From G963676655 sp963676655 (GTDB lineage Bacteria; Verrucomicrobiota; Lentisphaeria; Victivallales; Victivallaceae), in contig CAXXKX010000003.1 in assembly GCA_963676655.2 (NCBI GenBank), positions 2,294,001-2,358,000 on the forward strand: a stretch of 64,000 nt of DNA, in the 5' to 3' direction. This document shows, piece by piece, positions 48,608 through 57,860 of the stretch; the stretch's first letter is position 1; the number at the start of each line of letters is the position of its first letter. Below the pieces are notes generated by a model. It searched no databases. It was given only the letters and a program-made list of their open reading frames with translations, and was not told the origin of the DNA. Both the position numbers and the translations under genes were made by a program.

Positions 48608-49396
48608 ATGAAAAAGCCATTGACAATTATCATTCCGGTAATTCTCTCCGCAATAGCGACGGTCATTTATTATACCCCGTACGCCGCTGAGGTTTTGCAA
48701 TGGGACCGGGATTTAATCGGCGCGGGGGAATTCTGGCGGATTTTCACCGGTCACTGGACGCATTTTACCGGAAGTCATTTACTGTGGGATGTTGCGGTGT
48801 TTCTGGTCCTGAGCATTGCCTGCTGCCGGCGTTCATGCAAATCTTACCTGCTGCTGCTCGGTGTGTCCTCGTCGGTCATTTCAATCGCAGTGTGGTACGG
48901 CTGTCCTCAATTGGCGGTGTACAGGGGGTTGTCGGGAATTGATACCGCGCTTTATTGCTGGTTTGTTTCGACAATGAGTCTTGATGGGCTGCGCAAACGT
49001 GACGGCTTAATTTTTTCTTCAGGAGTTTTGATGCTGGTAGGTATGATCGGCAAGTCGGTCTTTGAATTGATGTCCGGACAAACCATATTTGTCGACAGCG
49101 TTAATTTTATTGGAGTGCCGCTTGCGCATCTGGCCGGCGCGGCCGCCGCGATTGTAGTCATCAGCGGAGATGCTTTGATCCGCTGTATCCATTCCTGCGG
49201 CAAACGTGAAACAGATTATAATAATTATGAATATGTCGACCCTGTTTTTCATATGAATATTTATGGACAAATCGCAACCCAAGTTAAAAATTTTAAACCA
49301 GGAACAAGAATTTCTGATGTAAAAATAGATGAAGAAAAGAGAGAGGTGCTACTTATTGCGGAAAAACCAAAGAAAAAATGGAATATATTTGGCTGA
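48608..49396 (+). CDS. Rhombosortase-like rhomboid family intramembrane serine protease
   Basis: A 262-aa protein with about six membrane helices in residues 1-195 and a soluble tail. The rhomboid catalytic dyad is visible: Ser109 in GLSGIDTALY and His174 in PLAHLAGA. The segment HWTHFTGSHLLWDVAVF with His57 is the typical rhombosortase helix-2 motif. Rhombosortases process proteins with a GlyGly-CTERM tail; the preceding gene encodes such a candidate. The ATG at 48608 has no Shine-Dalgarno sequence. A GTG at 48575 lies in the terminator loop and is unlikely. The 60-aa C-terminal extension is unusual for the family. Confidence 0.83.
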   Translation: MKKPLTIIIPVILSAIATVIYYTPYAAEVLQWDRDLIGAGEFWRIFTGHWTHFTGSHLLWDVAVFLVLSIACCRRSCKSYLLLLGVSSSVISIAVWYGCPQLAVYRGLSGIDTALYCWFVSTMSLDGLRKRDGLIFSSGVLMLVGMIGKSVFELMSGQTIFVDSVNFIGVPLAHLAGAAAAIVVISGDALIRCIHSCGKRETDYNNYEYVDPVFHMNIYGQIATQVKNFKPGTRISDVKIDEEKREVLLIAEKPKKKWNIFG

Positions 49397-49585
49397 AAGT
49401 TGCATACTGTTCAAAAATAGTTATTGAGAGAGAGTCAGGCTGTTATAAAAATAGTTGTTTTCGGATTTGATAACGAGATTCTCCTTTCACTTTTATTTGC
49501 ATTATTTAAATACAAACATTATTATAATTAAAACAAATCTTTGGGTCGTAACTTTAATTGTTATGATATTGTCAATAAGGGGAAT

Positions 49586-50119
49586 ATGAAAAATAAAACG
49601 TTCACAATTATCGCAGTATGCTTGACATGTATTTTTGCCGGAGCATTTATCGGGGGAATAACTAATATGGTCAATGGCGCCGTAAGCCCTCTTTACTTCA
49701 AAAATATTATGAGATGGCATGACATTAATAATATTTGGCGAGCCAGTGTTGCCCAGGGGATTCTTGAAGGAATAATATACGGAATTATATTTGCGTCAAT
49801 ATTTACGACTGTTTTCGGAGTAATTACGAAAGGCAACTGTCCGCTTTGCTATGTCGTCAGGTTTATTGTATTTATTGTTATTTCGGTTTTTTGCTGCTGG
49901 CTGCTCGGAGGAATTATCGCAATATTCTTATCTGTTCTCAGTCCGGAATTTTATCGACAACAATTTCGTGGCGTACCGGAGGAATTTATTCCCATGATAA
50001 AATATGCCTGGGTAGGCGGTTCAATATGGGGGGCAATGTTTGGGGGGCTGTTATCTGCTATAGTCGGTTCTGTAATTTTCCATATTAAATGGAAAAAATA
50101 TGGCTGCGAACTAACCTGA
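49586..50119 (+). CDS. Integral membrane protein of unknown function
   Basis: A 177-aa protein with four hydrophobic segments at roughly residues 5-28, 55-80, 90-118 and 142-165. Glycine-zipper-like stretches occur (FAGAFIGGITN, GAMFGGLLSAIVGS). No family is recognised. The ATG at 49586 has AAGGGGA upstream. It is separated from the rhombosortase gene by about 190 bp and from the SPFH operon by about 360 bp, so it may be monocistronic. Confidence 0.65.
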   Translation: MKNKTFTIIAVCLTCIFAGAFIGGITNMVNGAVSPLYFKNIMRWHDINNIWRASVAQGILEGIIYGIIFASIFTTVFGVITKGNCPLCYVVRFIVFIVISVFCCWLLGGIIAIFLSVLSPEFYRQQFRGVPEEFIPMIKYAWVGGSIWGAMFGGLLSAIVGSVIFHIKWKKYGCELT

Positions 50120-50476
50120 ACTATTAACGGATTTAGCTGTCATTGTCAAAGAATTTTTGACAAAATTATAACTACAAAGATGGCATGACTTACATGGAAA
50201 TAGGAAAAAGAATATTACGAAAAATTAAAAAATATTAATGTTTTTTCAAAAAAAATTGGGGTTTGTGGAACTTTTATAATTAGTTCATGTCAATTTGAAA
50301 CATCACTTTTGTTATTTTAATAGAGCAAAAAGAGGGTTTCAGGCATGAAAAAATCATAAGTCAGGTTGCTTTAGCGGCATTAACGTGATATTATATCTTT
50401 TAATAATCCCTTAAAATATAAAGGATTTGCTGAATATTTCTATAAATCAATTTAAATATAAGCTAAGTGAGGCTGT
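50120..50476. other. 357-bp AT-rich gap before the SPFH operon
   Basis: No gene is visible. It should hold the promoter of the nine-gene SPFH operon. TTGAAA (about 50295-50300) with TAATAG 17 bp further on, and a TATAAT at about 50275, are weak candidates. No sigma-54 element, palindrome or repeat of note is seen. Confidence 0.35.
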
Positions 50477-52426
50477 ATGAGGAAAAAAAACGAACGAATG
50501 ATTGAAGGTCTGGAAGACGCCAGACTGATGGTAAAGCTATCGATTGTTGCCGGGGTCGGCAGTTTAATCCTTGGCTTGGTGGTAATTTTTGCCGGAACCG
50601 CAACCGGTTGGGCCGGATCGGATGTTTTCGGCATGGGATTGGTTTCATGCTGGATGACTTTGCTGTTTTCAATAGCTTCCATGATTTGCGGTATAATGTC
50701 GGGATCGGCGGCTCGCGAAACCGAGGAAAAGGCGTTGCTCGAAAAACGCAAAGAATCGGTTGCGGCGTTTAATGTTGATGAGGACGTCCGTTTTACGGCC
50801 GGAAAATCATTGGACAATTATTTGAGATTCGCGCCTTACGTTGTGGCAATACTCGGTGCGTTGCTGGTTTTGATTATGCTGGTTGGTTACTCATATGGCT
50901 GGCAAAAACGGGTTGACGCACCGGTTCCCTCAAATCCGTTGCAAGCGGTAGTTGTAACCGGTGTATTGATGTTCTTCAGTTTATTTGGCGGAGCTTTCTT
51001 TATTGGCCAATCAAGAAGCAAAGCATTCCGCTGGCTGCGCCCGGTCGGCGCCTGGATGATTGTAACATTTATTGTTATGCTCCTGGCCGGATTTTCCATT
51101 ATAATGTATGACAATGGCTACCCGAAGACAGATTATTACGTAGCGCGCGTGCTGTTCTGGGTATTTGTGGTTTTAGGCGCGGAATTTATTATCAACTTCA
51201 TTGTTGAATTTTATCGTCCAAGGACAATTGAGGAACCGCGGCCGATTTTTGAAAGCCGTTTTCTGGCGCTGTTTACCGAACCCGGCGGGGTTATGCGTAA
51301 TATTGCGGATACGCTTGATTATCAGTTCGGTTTTAAAGTTTCAAGTACCTGGATATACACTTTTATCGAACGGGCGTTGTTTCCCTTGCTGATTCTCTGG
51401 ATCGTAGTTCTATGGTTTTTTACGGCGATCACCGAAGTCGGGCCCAATCAAGTTGGGGTTCGCGAATGTTTCGGAAAGATTATCAACAAAAATAAACTGC
51501 TGGAGCCGGGGGTTTATTTAAATGCCCCATGGCCTTTTGGTAAGATTGCCCGTTTTTCCTGTGAGGAAATTCAATCCGTAATGATTGGGCCGCTTCAACT
51601 TGATAAAAAAGAAGATCCGAACAAAAAAACAAAATACAAAAAACAGGCAACTGTACTTTGGACGGAAGCTCACTTCCACGGTACCCAGGGAATGTTTTTG
51701 GTTGCCTCAAAGAGCAAGAGCGGAAAGACGAATAATGTGAGTTCAAGTTTGTCGTATTTGGGCGCACTGGTTGACGTGCAATATCAGATTCGTAAAAAAG
51801 ACTTGATACAATATGCTTATCAGAATAGAGATTCTAAAGAAATGCTCAAAAAAATAGGACGGAAAGTCCTGACAAAATATTTTGCCAGTGAGCCAATGAT
51901 TGAAATAATGTCGAGCATGCGTGTTAAAGTTGGTCCGGCATTGAAGAAATTGATTCAGGAAAATGCTGACCAGGAAGGCCTCGGGGTTAAGATTGTAACG
52001 GTAAATCTGCTTGACGCCCATCCCCCGATTAAAGATGTAGCTCCGGCCTACCAGAAAGTAATCGGCGCGCGCCAGAAAAAAGAGAGTATGGTTTACAAGG
52101 CTGAAACCTATGAAGCGAAAGTAATTCCGGAAGCGGAAGTCGCTCAACAAAGAATGCTTCAGGAGGCGACATCATATCGTTATGACAAAATCAAAGTTGC
52201 CGAAGCGGAAAGCGCACGTTTTACTCAGCAGTTGCTGGGGTATCAGAAAATGCCTCATGAACTATACAAATTGCGGACCTATTTATCGTTTCTTGAAAAA
52301 GATTGCGCCGACATCAGGAAATTTATTATGAGCGCAAACACACCTTACCAGATCTATGAGTTCAATTTGGAAGAAAAGCCGCGGCTTGACTTGATTGACA
52401 CTGATCTTGGCGATATAACTAATTGA
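50477..52426 (+). CDS. Polytopic SPFH/band-7 domain protein
   Basis: A 649-aa protein. The N-terminal half has seven predicted membrane segments (about 20-42, 50-73, 118-138, 157-178, 191-211, 221-243, 300-318). An SPFH domain follows from about residue 320 (EVGPNQVGVRECFGKII ... LEPGVYLNAPWPFGKI) to 560, then a charged helical C-terminus (EAKVIPEAEVAQQRMLQEA). SPFH proteins build ring-shaped membrane microdomains; HflK/HflC normally have a single membrane segment, so the long membranous domain is unusual. It opens an operon with two more SPFH genes. GAGG lies seven bases before the ATG. Confidence 0.85.
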   Translation: MRKKNERMIEGLEDARLMVKLSIVAGVGSLILGLVVIFAGTATGWAGSDVFGMGLVSCWMTLLFSIASMICGIMSGSAARETEEKALLEKRKESVAAFNVDEDVRFTAGKSLDNYLRFAPYVVAILGALLVLIMLVGYSYGWQKRVDAPVPSNPLQAVVVTGVLMFFSLFGGAFFIGQSRSKAFRWLRPVGAWMIVTFIVMLLAGFSIIMYDNGYPKTDYYVARVLFWVFVVLGAEFIINFIVEFYRPRTIEEPRPIFESRFLALFTEPGGVMRNIADTLDYQFGFKVSSTWIYTFIERALFPLLILWIVVLWFFTAITEVGPNQVGVRECFGKIINKNKLLEPGVYLNAPWPFGKIARFSCEEIQSVMIGPLQLDKKEDPNKKTKYKKQATVLWTEAHFHGTQGMFLVASKSKSGKTNNVSSSLSYLGALVDVQYQIRKKDLIQYAYQNRDSKEMLKKIGRKVLTKYFASEPMIEIMSSMRVKVGPALKKLIQENADQEGLGVKIVTVNLLDAHPPIKDVAPAYQKVIGARQKKESMVYKAETYEAKVIPEAEVAQQRMLQEATSYRYDKIKVAEAESARFTQQLLGYQKMPHELYKLRTYLSFLEKDCADIRKFIMSANTPYQIYEFNLEEKPRLDLIDTDLGDITN

Positions 52427-52481
52427 TTTTGAATAAATAAAGCATCATAATAATAACTAATATCAAGGAGAACTAATAATC

Positions 52482-53429
52482 ATGACAACTGAATCAGAAA
52501 ATCGGGGGCGCAAGCATTGGTCCACAATATTTTTGGGGATAATTGTAGCGTTAATTTTTATTATTGCAATTTTTTCTTATCAAGTTGATGAAACGCAAAT
52601 GGCGGTTCTTACCACCTTCGATCAGCCGAGCGAGAATCCGATCGGTCCGGGGCTGCATCCCCGCTGGTTCTATCCGATTCAGCAGGTTCATAAATTCGAT
52701 ACCCGTTATCGCTGTTTTGACGGCAGTACCGGAAAAATTGAAGAAGTGTTGACCAAGGACCAGCAGAATGTGATTGTCGGCCTTTACGTAATCTACAGAA
52801 TCAGCAATCCGGTTAAGTTTTATATGACAATGGTTAACATTCCTACCGCGGAAAGGCAGCTGAATACCTGGATGCGTGGAACCAGGGGTGAAATTATCGG
52901 GACATATGACTTCGACCAGTTAATCAATACCGATCCGAAGGTAATGAAGCTGGAAAAAGTTGAAAAGGAAATGAAAACCAAGATGGTTGAGCTGGCCGAA
53001 CCTTTCGGCATTGAGATTAAGTCGGTCGGAATTAAATCTCTGAGTATTCCGGAAAGCATTTCTAAAAATGTTTTCGAACGTATGATCAGCGAACGTAAAC
53101 GCGCCGCACAGAAATTCCTGTCGGAAGGCGAAGCCCAGGCTAATGATATTCGCATTAAAGCAGATGGCGAAGTCCGGAAAATGCTGGCGGATTCAGAAGC
53201 TAAAGCTAAAGAGATCAGAGCACAGGGTGATGCCAAAGCGGCTGAATATTATGCGGCTTTCAAGAAGAACCCGGAACTGGCTATTTTCCTCCGCAAACTC
53301 GAATCGTTGCGTAAAGTTATGAAGTCTAAAACCACATTAATTCTTGATACTGATTCAGCTCCGTTCGACATTATGAAAATGAATGCCGACCAGTTGAAGA
53401 AGACTCCTGCTCCTGCAAAGAAGCATTAA
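52482..53429 (+). CDS. hflC: HflC-like SPFH domain protein
   Basis: A 315-aa protein with one N-terminal membrane helix (about 14-32), then the SPFH domain (VDETQMAVLTTFDQP, GPGLHPRWFYPIQQVHKFDTR, RISNPVKFYMTMVN, WMRGTRGEIIGTYDF), the usual HflC start. The C-terminal helices are rich in Glu/Ala/Lys (SEGEAQANDIRIKADGE). In other bacteria HflC pairs with HflK around the FtsH protease; no ftsH gene is next to it here. AAGGAG precedes the start, with 55 bp from the previous gene. Confidence 0.85.
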   Translation: MTTESENRGRKHWSTIFLGIIVALIFIIAIFSYQVDETQMAVLTTFDQPSENPIGPGLHPRWFYPIQQVHKFDTRYRCFDGSTGKIEEVLTKDQQNVIVGLYVIYRISNPVKFYMTMVNIPTAERQLNTWMRGTRGEIIGTYDFDQLINTDPKVMKLEKVEKEMKTKMVELAEPFGIEIKSVGIKSLSIPESISKNVFERMISERKRAAQKFLSEGEAQANDIRIKADGEVRKMLADSEAKAKEIRAQGDAKAAEYYAAFKKNPELAIFLRKLESLRKVMKSKTTLILDTDSAPFDIMKMNADQLKKTPAPAKKH

Positions 53430-53460
53430 TGGGTATTAAATTTAACTACGGAGTGATGCA

Positions 53461-54603
53461 ATGAATAATTCGCACGGCGAAAGACACATAAACCAGGGTT
53501 CGGAGGATACCCGTTTCGAATCAGGGATACAGTCCCTGGTCAAGATCTTGCAGATGACTTTCTTTCTGCTGGTCTTGGTAATCCTTGGTATGCTTATATA
53601 CTTTTTCACATTTGGCGGATACTTTACCGTCAAACCTCAGGAAGCGGTTATTGTGCTGCGATTCGGTAAGTATATGGATACTTACCGGAAAGACTGGCAT
53701 TGGTTCTTCCCGTATCCAGTCAACAGTTTTGTCCATATCCCAACAAATCCGCAGTATCTGGACATCAACTTCAATGCCACGGAAATGGTCGGTATGCCGC
53801 CGGAAATGCAGGCAGCCGGTCGTCCTCTGAAGCCGGGGCGGGATTTATATTTGCTGACCGGTGATTTCAATATAATCCATTCAGCCTGGCAGATGGAATA
53901 TAAAATTGTCGATCCGAAACGTTATTTTGAAAGTTGTTTGACCCCGACTAATCCTTTACAGGAAGATCATATGCTGAAAACGCCTGAAGGGGAAAACATG
54001 GGAACACGCGGACCGCAAACATTGCTGCGCGCAGTTCTGCGTTCCTGTGTAATCAAAGTTAATGCCGAGTCAACCGTCGACCAAATGCTTTACGATACAA
54101 AGTCAAGCACTCAAAAAGTTGAGGACTTGTTCAAAAAGACGGTTGCTGATCTTGATATCGGTGTTTCGATTACAAATCTGCAGATGGTAAAAGCATCTCC
54201 ACCAACTTCCACCTCGAAAGCTTTCAGTCAGGTTACGGAAGCAAAACAAAACAGCGCCAGCAAGATTGACAAAGCGCGAAGCTACAGCGTCAAAACCAAA
54301 GCCGAAGCGCAGTCTAAACGAACCGGAATTCTGGCTGATGCCGATACGTTTAAAAAGATAATTGTTGCTGAGGCCAAATCAGAGAGCATTTATTTCGATA
54401 TGATCAATAAGCAATATAATGCCAGCCCGGATACCGTGCTGGTGGCGCTTTACAATTCGGTCTTGAGTGACGTGCTTTCGGCGGTTGATGATAAATTCAT
54501 TTTCACCCGTACGGGGCGTTCTCAGGAGGTCAGGTTGAAGATCAATTCCGAACCCCTGAAACCTACACTCAAGAAGCCAAAAGTTAAAACAGAAGAACAG
54601 TAA
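53461..54603 (+). CDS. hflK: HflK-like SPFH domain protein
   Basis: A 380-aa protein with one membrane helix (about 27-52) and an SPFH domain (FTVKPQEAVIVLRFGKYMD, WFFPYPVNSFVHIPTNPQY). An insertion around residues 100-130 (GMPPEMQAAGRPLKPGRDLY) precedes LTGDFNIIHSAWQMEYKI, the HflK hallmark. A Glu/Lys/Ala-rich helical tail follows. It is the third SPFH protein in the operon, 31 bp after the HflC-like gene, and probably forms a hetero-oligomeric ring with it. GGAGTGA lies upstream of the ATG. Confidence 0.83.
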   Translation: MNNSHGERHINQGSEDTRFESGIQSLVKILQMTFFLLVLVILGMLIYFFTFGGYFTVKPQEAVIVLRFGKYMDTYRKDWHWFFPYPVNSFVHIPTNPQYLDINFNATEMVGMPPEMQAAGRPLKPGRDLYLLTGDFNIIHSAWQMEYKIVDPKRYFESCLTPTNPLQEDHMLKTPEGENMGTRGPQTLLRAVLRSCVIKVNAESTVDQMLYDTKSSTQKVEDLFKKTVADLDIGVSITNLQMVKASPPTSTSKAFSQVTEAKQNSASKIDKARSYSVKTKAEAQSKRTGILADADTFKKIIVAEAKSESIYFDMINKQYNASPDTVLVALYNSVLSDVLSAVDDKFIFTRTGRSQEVRLKINSEPLKPTLKKPKVKTEEQ

Positions 54604-54626
54604 GCATAACATACGAGGTAATTAAG

Positions 54627-56615
54627 ATGGCAGAAGTTGCTACAACCAATCAAGCGCCGGCAGCCGCTGAAAAACACAGCCATTGTCAATGCGGCCATGA
54701 CCATGGTCCTTCGCACGAATGCGTAACGTGCGGAACTGGTCATGATCGTTCAATGGGACGTTTTTCCGTGGCGATGGTCGGTGGTCTATTCATTTTAAAT
54801 TCTTTTATTCTGCAATGGGTGTTGCCGGGACAGCGCATGTCGGCTGAATTCAGCGCCGCTTTGGGCGCGATTATTCTGGCATATCCGATTATTACAACCG
54901 CGATCAAGGACCTGATGAAGGGCAAGGTTTATATGAATGAACTGGTTGCTCTGGCGTTACTTGCGGCCTTTGCCGGTAAGGACCGTCAGTCGGCCGGAAT
55001 CATTGCTTTTTTTCTGCTGATCACCATTATCATTGAATCCCGCACCGCCAGCGGAGCACAGCGTTCAATTGAAGGACTGGTTAAATTGACCCCGAACGAT
55101 GCCCGTAAACTGGTTGATGGTCGGGAAGTCAATGTGTCGGCGCTCGAATTGGTCGTTGGGGACATAATCCGGGTTCGTCCCGGTGAAAACTTCCCGGTTG
55201 ACGGCCGGATCAAGGTTGGCGACAGTACGGTCAACCAGGCGTCGATTACCGGAGAATCGCTTCCGGTTGATAAATTTCCCGGTGATGATGTTTTTGCCGG
55301 AACTCAGAACCTGACCGGTGCTATCGATGTCGAAGTGACCAAGGTCGGTGAAGATACTACCCTTGGTAAAGTTAAAGATATGCTGCTTCAGGCAGAAGGC
55401 AGCAAAACTCCGATCGTTCGAATAATTGACCGGTATGCCGGTTACTATACCCCGGCAATCCTGATGCTGGCTGCATTGACCTGGTGGTTCACCAGCGATC
55501 TGCAACGTGTAATCACGCTGATGGTTATTGCCTGTCCATGCGCAATTGTTCTGGCTACTCCGACCGCGGTTGTTGCGGCGGTCGCGGCTGCGGCGCGGCT
55601 TGGGATCTTTATCAAAAATGTTTCCCATCTGGAACTCGCTTCCAAGATCCGGACATTTGTTTTTGACAAAACCGGTACTCTGACCGATGGTATTTTATCA
55701 GTGGTCACCCTGAAACCGGTTGAAGGTATTGCCCCGGCTGAATTGCTGAAATTGGCTGCTGCGGCTGAAACACATAGTAACCACCCGACGGCTATTGCTC
55801 TTCAGAAATTGGCGGAAGAAGCCGGTTTGACACTGCCTGACGCGGATAATTTTTCCGAAATTCACGGTAAAGGCGTTGAAGCAATGGTTGATGGGGAAAA
55901 AATTCAGGTTGGTCGTCCCGCCTGGCTTGAATCACTCGGAATCAATATTGACCATCCCGAGAACCAGGAAGACCATGGTATGAGTGTGGTATATGCCGCA
56001 TGCGAAGGCAAAGTTATGGGTTGGGTAGGTTTTAAAGATAAGACCCGTAAAGAGTCCCAGGAAATAGTGTCTGACTTGAAAACTCTTGGTGTCAAGCATT
56101 GTGCAATGGTTACCGGTGACCGTGGAAGTGTGGCTGAAGGCGTTTCAGTTCAGCTCAAACTTGATGAATATCGCAGTGAATGTCTGCCGGAGACCAAGGT
56201 TGAATATGTTGAAAACATGAAGAAAAGCTCTCTGGTCGCGGTTGTTGGCGACGGGGTTAATGACGCGCCGGCTCTGGCCGCCGGGGATCTCGGGATCGCC
56301 ATGGGAGCGATTGGCAGTGACATTGCTGTTAACAGTGCGTCAATTGCATTGATGACCAATGACCTGCGCCGTATTCCGATGCTGGTATATTTGTCACGCA
56401 AGTCTCGTATTATCATTAATCAGAATCTGTTTCTCGGAATGCTTTTTGTATTCGGCGGTATGATTTTGTCCGTGTTCGGTATGATGACCCCGATCTGGGC
56501 CGCGGTCCTGCATTCTTTCAGTACAATTTTGATTATTTTCAACAGCGCGCGCCTGGTACGTACCGGTGAGGAGCTGACTCTGGAGGAACAGCGTCAAAGT
56601 CAAGCGGAAGCATAA
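54627..56615 (+). CDS. P1B-type metal-transporting ATPase
   Basis: A 662-aa protein. A short N-terminal tail rich in Cys and His (four Cys, six His in residues 17-39) replaces the usual HMA domain. Then come membrane helices, the actuator motif TGES (about 208-211), the metal-site CPC (Cys303, Cys305), the phosphorylation site DKTGTLT (Asp347), the HP motif in SNHPTAIAL, and GDGVNDAP. The last membrane segment reads AVLHSFSTILIIFNSAR, which fits neither the Cu nor the Zn subgroup signature well, so the metal cannot be named. It exports or imports a soft metal across the inner membrane. It lies 23 bp after the hflK-like gene. Confidence 0.88.
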   Translation: MAEVATTNQAPAAAEKHSHCQCGHDHGPSHECVTCGTGHDRSMGRFSVAMVGGLFILNSFILQWVLPGQRMSAEFSAALGAIILAYPIITTAIKDLMKGKVYMNELVALALLAAFAGKDRQSAGIIAFFLLITIIIESRTASGAQRSIEGLVKLTPNDARKLVDGREVNVSALELVVGDIIRVRPGENFPVDGRIKVGDSTVNQASITGESLPVDKFPGDDVFAGTQNLTGAIDVEVTKVGEDTTLGKVKDMLLQAEGSKTPIVRIIDRYAGYYTPAILMLAALTWWFTSDLQRVITLMVIACPCAIVLATPTAVVAAVAAAARLGIFIKNVSHLELASKIRTFVFDKTGTLTDGILSVVTLKPVEGIAPAELLKLAAAAETHSNHPTAIALQKLAEEAGLTLPDADNFSEIHGKGVEAMVDGEKIQVGRPAWLESLGINIDHPENQEDHGMSVVYAACEGKVMGWVGFKDKTRKESQEIVSDLKTLGVKHCAMVTGDRGSVAEGVSVQLKLDEYRSECLPETKVEYVENMKKSSLVAVVGDGVNDAPALAAGDLGIAMGAIGSDIAVNSASIALMTNDLRRIPMLVYLSRKSRIIINQNLFLGMLFVFGGMILSVFGMMTPIWAAVLHSFSTILIIFNSARLVRTGEELTLEEQRQSQAEA

Positions 56616-56652
56616 AACATTAAATATTAACATACTCGACATGGAGTGAAGA

Positions 56653-57840
56653 ATGGCTGCACAATACAAAGAGCCGGTTATCAACGCTATCGGCCTGGGT
56701 AAAGAGTTTCGGGATTTCTGGAACCGGCCTAAGGCCAAAGCGGTTAATGACGTGGATTTTCAAGTTAACGAAGGCGAAGTGGTCGGTTTTCTCGGGCCGA
56801 ACGGTTCCGGCAAATCAACTACGGTCAAAATGATCCTGGGATTGCTTTATCCGACTGCGGGATCTCTGCAGGTGTTCGGTCGCTCTCCTCGCGATGTAGA
56901 TACGAAAAAACTCATCGGTTATCTGCCGGAAGAAACATATCTTTATAAATACTTGAATGCCTCCGAAACGCTCGAATTCTTCGGATCGTTATTCGGAATT
57001 CACAAACAGGACTGCCGCCGCCGCAGCGACCAGCTTCTGGAAATGGTTGGCTTGAGTCATGTGAAACGTCGCCGCGTCGGGGAATTTTCCAAGGGTATGC
57101 AGCGTCGAATAGGTTTGGCCCAGGCGATGATTAACGACCCGGCCTTGCTGATTCTCGACGAACCGACTTCCGGCCTTGATCCGCTGGGCTGCCGCGAAGT
57201 TAAAGATTTGATTTTGAACATGAAAAAACGCGGAAAGACGGTTTTTGTAACCAGTCATCTGCTTAGTGATATTGAAGACATCTGCGACCGGGTTATCATT
57301 CTGTACGGCGGCAAAGTACGTGCGACCGGGTCCCTCAAAGAGTTGTTGACCATCAACGAGGCAAGTCGTATTACCACGCCGCTGCTGACGCCTGAAGCTA
57401 CTGAAAAAGTAGTGAAAGTTTTGCGGGAAAATTTGCAAGGTGAAGATTTCCGCATTGACAAACCGCGAATGACTCTTGAAGATTTCTTTCTGGATGTCAT
57501 TGAAAAAGCCCGGGCCGACAGTATCGAAACTGCCGGGGTATCCGGCGGCGGCGTAATTGCCGATTATTTGTCTGAAGAGGATAAGACGGTTAATCAAATT
57601 CTTGATAATTTGGGTGCCGATGAAAGAGCGGTTGAAGCCGAAGCTAAGGCTGAAGCGAAAGCCGAAGCAGCTGCGGAGAAAGCCAAAGAAGACGCGGTGG
57701 CTGAGGCTATTTCCGCCATGACGGAGAAACCGGAAGAACCGGAAGAACCGGAAGTCAAGCCTGAAAAGAAACCGGACGAGGACTTATCGGCCGCAAATGA
57801 CAAGCTTAGTGAACTGCTTGCGGATCGCCAGGATAAATAA
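56653..57840 (+). CDS. ABC transporter ATP-binding protein with long C-terminal tail
   Basis: A 395-aa ATPase. Walker A GPNGSGKSTT (about 51-60), Q-loop region GYLPEE, signature FSKGMQRR, Walker B LLILDEPTSGLD, and switch His in VTSHLL. The NBD ends near residue 230. Residues 290-395 are an unusual low-complexity tail of Glu, Ala, Lys and Pro, likely coiled-coil then disordered. The next gene encodes the permease (20-bp gap), so this is an ABC-2-type exporter. Its cargo is unknown. Its place behind SPFH and P1B-ATPase genes suggests a membrane-homeostasis function. Confidence 0.87.
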   Translation: MAAQYKEPVINAIGLGKEFRDFWNRPKAKAVNDVDFQVNEGEVVGFLGPNGSGKSTTVKMILGLLYPTAGSLQVFGRSPRDVDTKKLIGYLPEETYLYKYLNASETLEFFGSLFGIHKQDCRRRSDQLLEMVGLSHVKRRRVGEFSKGMQRRIGLAQAMINDPALLILDEPTSGLDPLGCREVKDLILNMKKRGKTVFVTSHLLSDIEDICDRVIILYGGKVRATGSLKELLTINEASRITTPLLTPEATEKVVKVLRENLQGEDFRIDKPRMTLEDFFLDVIEKARADSIETAGVSGGGVIADYLSEEDKTVNQILDNLGADERAVEAEAKAEAKAEAAAEKAKEDAVAEAISAMTEKPEEPEEPEVKPEKKPDEDLSAANDKLSELLADRQDK

Positions 57841-57860
57841 TAACTAGCTTCGGGAATCTC

